DNA from: Chloroflexota bacterium
GTDB lineage: Bacteria; Chloroflexota; Anaerolineae; Anaerolineales; UBA11858
DNA length: 5,810 nucleotides
Assembly: GCA_003513015.1 (NCBI GenBank)
Contig: DOTA01000062.1
Location: 1-5,810 of the forward strand
Direction of reading: 5' to 3'
Both the position numbers and the translations under genes were made by a program. The notes beneath the pieces were generated by a model. It was given only the letters and a program-made list of their open reading frames with translations, had not been told where the DNA came from and made no database searches. Of this stretch, positions 1 through 4,849 are shown piece by piece; position 1 is the stretch's first letter; each line of letters opens with the position of its first letter.

Positions 1-213
1 TCTTGCGCCAGATTTCGCCCAATAGCGATAAATCAATACAAAAGTCATAAACGGCATAATTACCAATCCCAGCACAAAACCCCAATTGACGCCTTGCACG
101 AACCCCGCTTTGCCGCCTGTAAAATAACCGATCAGGCCTAAAAGCGGCATAGTGATTACGAAAATGAGAATTACATTTCGCAGAAGGGTTTTTAAAAAAT
201 ATTTCCAACTCAT
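1..213 (-). CDS. Small integral membrane protein, N-terminal part (runs off left edge)
   Basis: The reading frame starts at the ATG at 213-211 and stays open to base 1, giving 71 residues with no stop. It begins MSWKYFLKTLLRN. Two hydrophobic stretches are visible: about residues 13-31 (from NVILIFVITMPLLGLIGYF) and about 44-63 (from WGFVLGLVIMPFMTFVLIY), joined by a short Gly/Lys-containing loop (TGGKAGFVQGVN). It looks like a two-helix inner-membrane protein or the start of a larger one. I do not recognise a family. The ATG overlaps the TGA stop of the upstream kinase gene (ATGA), so it is very probably co-transcribed and translationally coupled with that kinase. This makes an accessory or signalling role plausible, but that is inference only. 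It is more AT-rich than the kinase gene. The true C-terminus lies outside the window. Confidence 0.72.
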   Translation of the reverse strand, partial: MSWKYFLKTLLRNVILIFVITMPLLGLIGYFTGGKAGFVQGVNWGFVLGLVIMPFMTFVLIYRYWAKSGAR

Positions 214-2129
214 AACGACCCAATAGCAACTTTCGCCGGCACTTCCACGGTGATGCGCGTGCCCTGCTCGGGGCTGGTAGCCACACTCAAGGAGCCGCCC
301 AGCCCCTCGGCGCGCTCGCGCATACTGGTCAGACCGTAGCTGTGATAAGCGCGCTCGGTGCGGCTTTCGGCGGGGAAGCCGCGGCCATCATCGCTGATCA
401 CAAGTTGCAAAGAGCCTTGCTCTGCCTGCAGCTCTACGCGCACCTTTTGGGCCTGGGCGTGTTTGCGGGTGTTGGTGAGGGCCTCCTGAGCGATGCGCAA
501 TAGTTGCAAAGCCGTGGCGGAATCAATTGCCATATCTTTGGGTTCGGCGCGAAATTCCACCTGGAGGCCGGTTTGCCGGGAGAAGGCCGCACAATATTCA
601 TCCAGGCGGGAGGCAATCTGGCCGGGGTTTTCCACGCTCAAGCGCAGGCCATCGATGGCCTCGCGCACATCGGCGTAGGCATCACGGATGCTTTGGCGCA
701 GGGCATTGATTTCACGCACAGCCTCGGCGTTCTGCTCGTCGGCTACCAGTTGCTCGAGGCGTTCGGCTTGAAATCCCAGGTAGCCCAAGGTTTGGGCCAA
801 ACCATCGTGGAATTCGCGCGAAAGCCGGTAGCGCTCTTTTAGCACCGCCATTTGGCTAAGCTGAGCGTAAAGCTGGGCATTGCGGATCGCCAAGGCAATC
901 TGATGGGCCACGGTGTTGAGCAGCTCGATCTGGCTTTCGTTGATCGCCCGGCGGCGCTGTGCCCCCAAGAAGAGTACCCCCAGAATTTGGCCTTCGGTGA
1001 TCAGGGGCACGGCGGCCATCGAGCGCAAGCCGTGGGATGGGTTGTTTTCCAGTTCGGCGTGGATCATGATCTGGTTGGATTGCTGTGCTTGGCGGGACAT
1101 TTCCAGGGCCGCCTCAAAAATTGGATGGGCGGGATCACGCTGGAACCCCAGAGTGGTGCGGCAAATCCAGGTTTGATCCTCTTCCCAAAGGAAGACTGCG
1201 CCGGCTTGGGCATCCCATCCTGAAACCGCGATTTGCAAGACTTGTGCGGCAATCTGATCCAGCGCGTTGCTCTCATCCATTAGCAAGGCGCGGTTGGTAG
1301 CCCGATCCAGGGCGTGGACGGTTTCGATTTCGCGAGCCCGCGCTCGCAGGTTTTCGAGGGCGGTGGCGATCACGCCGCCCAAAATGTTGAGCAGGCGCAC
1401 CTGATCTTCGGGAGGGCCGTCGGCAGAGGGGAAGTAGGCCGAGATGATGCCGATGCGTTCTTCATCGTGGGTGACGGGCAGGCAGATCAGGGATTGGAGG
1501 CCTTCGTTTTGGGCGGTGGGTTGCAGCCCGCGAAACAGGGGACAATCGCTTTCAACCTGCGTTTTGAGGCTGGTGCAGGTTTGGCAGCGCCCGGCGGGGA
1601 TGCCGTTTTCAAGTTGTTGGCGCAGGGCTTTGAGGTAGGTGTCGCTCAGACCCCAGGCCATATCGAGTTTGAGGCGGTCGTGGGCGGCATCGAAGGTGAT
1701 TACGGTGGAGGCGCGCGCCGCGGTGAGTTCCAGGGGGGCACGCGCCGCGATTTCGAGGAGGGTGTGTTGGTCATCGGCACTGGCCACGCGCTCGCCCAGG
1801 TTGTGCAGGGCCAGTAATTTTTCGTGGTTCTGGGCCAGTTCGGCATAGGCCTGGCGCAGTTCGGCTTCGGCTTCGAAGCGTTGGGCAGCAGCCTCTGCGA
1901 TAATGGTCAGGCCCACCCAGGCTGCCAGGCTGCCAGTGAGGGCGTAAACCAGCAATTGCACCCACCACTGCCAGGTGACCGGAAAAGCCTCGGCGACCAG
2001 ATAGAGCGCAAATTGATGGATGGCGGCCAGAAGCAGCACCGCTGGAAATACCAGCCAACGATAACGGCGTAGTTGCAGATGCAGCGGCGTTTGGCGAAAG
2101 TGTCCCAAAAAAGTGGTGAACCCGTTCAT
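210..2129 (-). CDS. NarL-family sensor histidine kinase with two TM helices and two GAF domains
   Basis: Complete 639-residue sensor kinase. Order: two membrane helices (about 25-47 and 56-79) with almost no external loop; a charged, probably coiled-coil linker (about 80-115); GAF domain 1 (about 118-262); GAF domain 2 (about 285-420); a HisKA_3 dimerisation/phosphoacceptor domain with H441 in REFHDGLAQTLGYL; and a HATPase_c domain with N-box E549-ALTNTRKH, G1 box DDGRGF (580-585) and G2 box GLTSMRERAEGLGG (599-612). The H-D-x-L-x-Q form around H441 is typical of NarX/DesK-type kinases, which both phosphorylate a NarL/FixJ-type response regulator and dephosphorylate it. With so little outside the membrane, sensing is probably by the cytosolic GAF domains. 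GAF1 carries Cys182, Cys185, Cys196 and Cys216 (C-x2-C-x10-C-x19-C), suggesting a redox, metal or gas signal. The ATG at 2129 is the first ATG/GTG/TTG in frame after an upstream stop at 2202-2204. The stop overlaps the next gene's start. No partner regulator is seen in the window. Confidence 0.95.
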   Translation of the reverse strand: MNGFTTFLGHFRQTPLHLQLRRYRWLVFPAVLLLAAIHQFALYLVAEAFPVTWQWWVQLLVYALTGSLAAWVGLTIIAEAAAQRFEAEAELRQAYAELAQNHEKLLALHNLGERVASADDQHTLLEIAARAPLELTAARASTVITFDAAHDRLKLDMAWGLSDTYLKALRQQLENGIPAGRCQTCTSLKTQVESDCPLFRGLQPTAQNEGLQSLICLPVTHDEERIGIISAYFPSADGPPEDQVRLLNILGGVIATALENLRARAREIETVHALDRATNRALLMDESNALDQIAAQVLQIAVSGWDAQAGAVFLWEEDQTWICRTTLGFQRDPAHPIFEAALEMSRQAQQSNQIMIHAELENNPSHGLRSMAAVPLITEGQILGVLFLGAQRRRAINESQIELLNTVAHQIALAIRNAQLYAQLSQMAVLKERYRLSREFHDGLAQTLGYLGFQAERLEQLVADEQNAEAVREINALRQSIRDAYADVREAIDGLRLSVENPGQIASRLDEYCAAFSRQTGLQVEFRAEPKDMAIDSATALQLLRIAQEALTNTRKHAQAQKVRVELQAEQGSLQLVISDDGRGFPAESRTERAYHSYGLTSMRERAEGLGGSLSVATSPEQGTRITVEVPAKVAIGSL

Positions 2130-2136
2130 TTGAGCC

Positions 2137-2142
2137 AGTATA
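2137..2142 (-). promoter_or_regulatory. Candidate extended -10 promoter of the kinase gene (possibly leaderless)
   Basis: On the minus strand the hexamer TATACT is preceded by TGG, forming an extended -10 (TGnTATACT), and lies only 7 nt before the kinase ATG. There is no Shine-Dalgarno-like purine run between them (GGCTCAA). A weak -35-like TTCGCC sits 17 bp upstream at 2160-2165. With normal -10 to start-site spacing, transcription would begin at or within a base or two of the ATG, giving a leaderless mRNA. This is a motif-level prediction. Confidence 0.4.
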
Positions 2143-2159
2143 CCATCGGTGCTGGGAGT

Positions 2160-2189
2160 GGCGAATGCGAGATGGAGAATGCCGAATGA
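2160..2189. repeat. Short GAATG-rich imperfect repeat
   Basis: GAATGC occurs at 2163-2168 and 2177-2182, and GAATGA at 2184-2189, within a 30-bp purine-biased stretch. It lies just upstream of the putative kinase -10 and overlaps its weak -35 position. It could be a small dispersed intergenic repeat or a protein-binding site. Nothing more specific can be said. Confidence 0.4.
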
Positions 2190-2190
2190 G

Positions 2191-2394
2191 CTTTTCGACG
2201 ATCATGCCCGAAAGGGCGGCGATCTTTCCCCATAAGTATTCCTTATAGATGGATGTTTGGACGATAAGTGCGCTTTTTGCGGAGATCTTGACGGAAGGCG
2301 CGGCGATCTTTCCCTATAAGTTTTCTTTATGTGCGGAAATTCGGGCTATAAGTTCTCCTTTTGGGGCGATCTCGCCGGAAGGTGCGGCGATCTG
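2191..2394. repeat. Imperfect tandem repeat, 84-bp period, three GATC-pair elements
   Basis: GATC occurs at 2200, 2221, 2284, 2305, 2368 and 2389, so the spacing alternates 21, 63, 21, 63, 21 and the period is exactly 84 bp. The 26-bp element running from one GATC to the end of the next GATCT is present three times (2200-2225, 2284-2309, 2368-2393). By hand the second and third agree at 23 of 26 positions and the first and second at 21 of 26. The longer units 2216-2299 and 2300-2383 align without gaps at roughly three quarters identity. ATAAGT is also repeated at 2232, 2264, 2316 and 2348 (spacing 32, 52, 32). On the minus strand the array breaks into 21-nt rows, many carrying ATCGCC or ATCTCC near the start. 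It could be a dispersed intergenic repeat family or an array of protein-binding sites. Confidence 0.8.
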
Positions 2395-2466
2395 AAAAAT
2401 TTGTGGATTATGGTAGCCAGATATTTAACTCAAAGGGAATGGGTCAGCGCAGAGCCTACAAAATGA

Positions 2467-2502
2467 AGCGGGTTTGGGTGAGAAAATGCACCCAAACCCG
2501 CT
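2467..2502 (-). terminator. Rho-independent terminator-like hairpin of the beta-helix protein gene
   Basis: A perfect 14-bp inverted repeat (arms 2467-2480 and 2489-2502, core GCGGGTTTGGGTG) encloses an 8-nt loop. It lies 36 bp past the stop codon of the minus-strand gene ending at 2539. Reading the minus strand, the stem is followed by TTCATTTTG, a moderate T-rich tail. No plus-strand gene ends nearby, so it most likely terminates the beta-helix transcript and separates it from the kinase. Confidence 0.8.
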
Positions 2503-2538
2503 AAGAGGGGCTTCCTTGTTGAAAGCCTGGTTTTAGTT

Positions 2539-4476
2539 TTATTTGGATTTGGTTTGAACGATGATACTCCCGCTGCTGATCACCGTCCCGGCGGTCAGGT
2601 CATTGGAAAGCGCGCCGATCTTATTATCGTAGATCAAACCGTTGTCGGCATCCCAAATTTGGATGCGGAATTTGTCTCCGGTGTCGCCTTCATCTTGGGC
2701 GGTGAGCATAAAGCTATAGAGTTTGGTTACGTCTCCGTTGATGTAACCCAAACCCCGGTAGATGGCTTTGCTGCCGTTTACCACCAGCCAGTCATAGGAA
2801 CTGCTGGTGAAGCGCAGGTTCGCGGTATGAAATTCGAACACGGTGTTGCCACTCAATTCGTTTCCGCCCGTGCGGGTGCGATAGAATTTGGCGATGAAAC
2901 CAAAGGTCGCCTGGCCTGTCATTGTGGGATCAGGAACGTAAGCGCCCGCGGGAGATTCGATCCAACCGCCACCGGTGGCAAAACCGGCTGAGGGGTCGTA
3001 GATCACAATATACTGGTAGCTTTTCACCACGGTTGAAAGATAAGGGTTATCCTTCATGGTCAGCGTGATCTCATAAACACCCGTGGATGTATAGATATGT
3101 GAAGCAGAACTGACCTCGCCTTCGCCGTTTACTTCATTTACTACTGCTGCCGGGCTGGTGGTGCCGTCACCCCAGGCCCATTCGATGGCGGTGTGGCTGG
3201 TGTTGACATCCACATCTTTGAAGTTTGCGCTGACATCAACGATAACACCTCCATCTACGTACATAATGGGATCGACCGGGGCATTGATCGTGATATCCAG
3301 CCAGCCATCTTGAGTAGTCCAGGGGAAGGAGTCTACCCCGGCGACTTGATCATTGTGCGAGATTGGCAAATAAGCTGCATCACAAAAACCATCTGCATTT
3401 AGGTCGGCACAACCTTCAATGGCAGAATCAAAACTGGACCAATAGTTGCCGCCAAATGGAAGCGCCGCGGATAGGCTTTGGCTCCTATTCGTTGACCAGA
3501 AGGGGTATTGGTAGTCGATCAGATTATTGTTATAGAAGCTACCTAAATCATCACCATTGAGAGCGGCCTCCGTGGAACGGATGGTATTGCGTTGGAAAAA
3601 GTTAGAGCCTTTATTATCTATGCCATATTCAGCACCTAGAACCTGATTTCCAGTTACAAGATTGCCACCACCCAATTTAACATTCTGAGGAAATAGTTCG
3701 ATCCCTTTATTGGATACATTTATGATTGTGTTTCCGCGCAACGTGCAATTTTTTGCGTTGTTGAGTTTAATGCCATTCGCGAAACCTTCGATGGTTAGAT
3801 TTTTTACGGTCACACCGGTAGTCGCAGTTTTAATAGTACCGGGGATATAAATGCCTGCGTCCTTACTCGAAACCCCCGTTATTTTATGACCATCGCCATC
3901 CAGGGTGATGCCGCTGCTCTGAATTTCTATGGTATCTGCCACGTCTTGTTCCAAGGTACAGGTTTTCGTAGTCCCATCCCAGTGACCAACCTGAGCACAT
4001 TGCTTTCCGTTCGTTGAATCAGCAATGAATATGGTGCTGGGTACTGTCTGAATGAAAAGCAAGTGGGGATCAATCAGTTCCTGAGTCCAGGCGAGGCTGC
4101 CAGACTCATCGGCGTTCGTGATCACGTGGTTTTCCAGGCTGTCGGTGTACAGGTGATACTCCAACCCCGGCACCAGCCCGCTTAGAGTTAGCTGAGTTTC
4201 TAGCGCGCCTTGTGCGGCCTCAACGCGTAGTTCGATCACGGCTGGAACAGATGAAATGCTGGCCGTAAGCAGCTCCGTGCTATCCAGGGTGACATTCAAA
4301 TATTCACTATCCGTCACCTCAAATTGCACGCCAACGCCTTCAACCGTCCCTGGCATTGCCATTGGCACCCATGGTTCGGTTTCTTCCGCCAGAGCGGTGC
4401 CCACCCCAAATGTTCCGGCGACAAACAGCAGCGCGAGAACGATCACGATTGTAATATAACCAATTTTCCGAGTCAT
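2539..4476 (-). CDS. Secreted NosD-like beta-helix protein with PKD domain and GGGW-type C-terminal domain
   Basis: 645 residues from the chosen start. MTRKIGYITIVIVLALLFVAG begins a Sec signal peptide, with likely cleavage after ALA at residue 30. Residues about 35-150 form an unassigned, probably beta-sandwich region. Residues about 155-385 look like a right-handed parallel beta-helix of the NosD/pectate-lyase-like kind, with Asn/Gly-rich turns (GITLDGDGHKITG, NLTIEGFANGIKL, NCTLRGNTIINV). It closes with GGNYWSSF and the calcium-loop-like DLNADGFCD (358-366). A PKD domain follows (about 395-493; WAWGDGTTS at 433-441). The C-terminal domain (about 498-641; ATGGGWIESPAGAYVPDP, SSSYDWLVV) resembles one I recall being called post-COAP-1 in secreted proteins. 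There is no anchor helix or sortase motif, so it is probably released or held non-covalently. AAGGA 8 nt upstream and the signal peptide favour the ATG at 4476 over the in-frame ATG at 4581. The substrate is unknown; carbohydrate or surface binding is a family-level guess. The helix part is markedly AT-rich. Confidence 0.9.
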   Translation of the reverse strand: MTRKIGYITIVIVLALLFVAGTFGVGTALAEETEPWVPMAMPGTVEGVGVQFEVTDSEYLNVTLDSTELLTASISSVPAVIELRVEAAQGALETQLTLSGLVPGLEYHLYTDSLENHVITNADESGSLAWTQELIDPHLLFIQTVPSTIFIADSTNGKQCAQVGHWDGTTKTCTLEQDVADTIEIQSSGITLDGDGHKITGVSSKDAGIYIPGTIKTATTGVTVKNLTIEGFANGIKLNNAKNCTLRGNTIINVSNKGIELFPQNVKLGGGNLVTGNQVLGAEYGIDNKGSNFFQRNTIRSTEAALNGDDLGSFYNNNLIDYQYPFWSTNRSQSLSAALPFGGNYWSSFDSAIEGCADLNADGFCDAAYLPISHNDQVAGVDSFPWTTQDGWLDITINAPVDPIMYVDGGVIVDVSANFKDVDVNTSHTAIEWAWGDGTTSPAAVVNEVNGEGEVSSASHIYTSTGVYEITLTMKDNPYLSTVVKSYQYIVIYDPSAGFATGGGWIESPAGAYVPDPTMTGQATFGFIAKFYRTRTGGNELSGNTVFEFHTANLRFTSSSYDWLVVNGSKAIYRGLGYINGDVTKLYSFMLTAQDEGDTGDKFRIQIWDADNGLIYDNKIGALSNDLTAGTVISSGSIIVQTKSK

Positions 4477-4484
4477 TATATTTT

Positions 4485-4495
4485 TCCTTTCTCCT
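4485..4495 (-). promoter_or_regulatory. Ribosome binding site fixing the beta-helix protein start
   Basis: On the minus strand AGGAGAAAGGA precedes the ATG at 4476. The AAGGA part (4489-4485) is 8 nt from the start codon, a normal spacing, and AGGAG (4495-4491) is 14 nt away. This supports starting the protein at the signal peptide rather than 35 codons upstream at 4581. Confidence 0.75.
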
Positions 4496-4583
4496 GCTTG
4501 GGAACTTAAATAGAATGCGTAATTGAACGCTTTTTTCGTTGACGAGGCAATAATGCATAACCGCCTAATTTGCAGCCTCATAC

Positions 4584-4589
4584 ATTATG
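4584..4589 (-). promoter_or_regulatory. Candidate -10 element of the beta-helix protein gene
   Basis: On the minus strand CATAAT (5 of 6 to TATAAT) lies 9 bp beyond the end of the last CGTGAT core of the 11-bp repeat array. No good -35 is seen at the usual distance; the array occupies that position. This layout is expected of a promoter driven by an activator bound over the -35. Transcription would start near 4577, giving a leader of about 100 nt and excluding the longer in-frame start at 4581. Confidence 0.35.
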
Positions 4590-4598
4590 AAAAGGTAT

Positions 4599-4642
4599 CG
4601 TGATTTTTGCGTGATATCTGCGTGATATTAGCGTGAAAACCA
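4599..4642. repeat. Four 11-bp direct repeats, putative response-regulator binding array
   Basis: CGTGAT begins at 4599, 4610 and 4621, and CGTGAA at 4632, giving four head-to-tail units with an exact 11-bp period (CGTGATTTTTG, CGTGATATCTG, CGTGATATTAG, CGTGAAAACCA). Head-to-tail sites repeated every 11 bp are characteristic of OmpR/PhoB-family response regulators, whose operators often replace the -35 region. The array sits between the divergent genes and abuts a -10-like hexamer on the minus strand. A weaker TAGATT (4651-4656) lies on its plus-strand side. The binding protein is unknown. Confidence 0.65.
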
Positions 4643-4833
4643 GGCTTGGGTAGATTAGAAATTTGAAAAATCAGATCTTTTCGCTCTCAGGGAGCACCAA
4701 CCCGCCTTGGGAAGGGTGAAATTATAAAAAATGACCGAGATTCCCCAATTTGTAAGCGCTCTCAAATGTCGAAGGCAAACAAATTTAGCCGCTTCTAATC
4801 TAAGAATGGTATCCTTAAAGCCATCAAAACGAG

Positions 4834-4839
4834 TAGAAT
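4834..4839 (+). promoter_or_regulatory. Candidate -10 element of the L,D-transpeptidase gene
   Basis: TAGAAT (5 of 6 to consensus) ends 10 nt before the ATG at 4850, which would place the transcript start within a few bases of the start codon. A weak AGGTG at 4840-4844, 5 nt from the ATG, is a competing explanation as a ribosome site. No convincing -35 is visible, so either a longer transcript from upstream or a near-leaderless one is possible. Confidence 0.3.
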
Positions 4840-4849
4840 AGGTGCTCAT

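Larger units (their letters stand above)
2130..2538. other. Gene-free intergenic region between the kinase and the beta-helix protein genes
   Basis: This 409-bp gap separates two minus-strand genes. From left to right it holds the putative kinase promoter (2137-2165), a short GAATG-rich repeat (2160-2189), the 84-bp-period GATC array (about 2191-2394), an undistinguished stretch (about 2400-2466) in which I see nothing, and the terminator hairpin of the beta-helix gene (2467-2502). Minus-strand frames across it give short open stretches because the repeat period is a multiple of three. They have no convincing start or ribosome site, and one is broken by TAG, so I do not call a gene. Confidence 0.75.
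4477..4849. other. Divergent intergenic region between the beta-helix gene and the L,D-transpeptidase gene
   Basis: This 373-bp AT-rich spacer separates two genes that point away from each other. It contains the ribosome site of the minus-strand gene, a -10-like hexamer (4584-4589), the four-copy 11-bp direct repeat (4599-4642) and a -10-like TAGAAT close to the plus-strand gene. The stretch 4660-4830 shows nothing I can assign. A 71-codon minus-strand frame there (4655-4870) overlaps the transpeptidase start and has no recognisable features. Confidence 0.7.

Noticed and set aside
504..1817. Several plus-strand open frames of up to 167 codons (for example 504-842, 852-1223, 1314-1817) inside the kinase gene.
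   Set aside because: They are antisense shadows of a GC-rich, well-supported kinase gene. Their translations show no domain or signal, and none has a convincing ribosome site.
1771..2205. A 144-codon minus-strand frame overlapping the kinase start.
   Set aside because: It lies in another frame over the kinase N-terminus, which has coherent membrane helices and linker. Its translation is Arg/Ser/Pro/Gly-rich with no features, and its upstream part comes from the repeat array.
2191..2400. A repeat-encoded small protein on the minus strand with KIAA-type motifs.
   Set aside because: The frame persists only because the period is a multiple of three. It is interrupted by a TAG stop and has no start codon with a ribosome site.
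2554..2991. A 145-codon plus-strand frame opposite the C-terminal part of the beta-helix gene.
   Set aside because: It is antisense to a coding region with clear domain structure, and its translation shows no recognisable features.
4477..4581. A longer beta-helix protein starting at the ATG at 4581 (680 residues).
   Set aside because: The extra 35 residues precede a normal signal peptide, and the ATG at 4476 has a good ribosome site. The putative promoter would also start transcription after 4581.
4651..4802. A perfect 10-bp inverted repeat (TAGATTAGAA at 4651-4660 and TTCTAATCTA at 4793-4802) that might mark a 152-bp miniature mobile element.
   Set aside because: The arms are short and AT-rich, no target-site duplication is seen, and a match of this size is not unlikely by chance in this much sequence.
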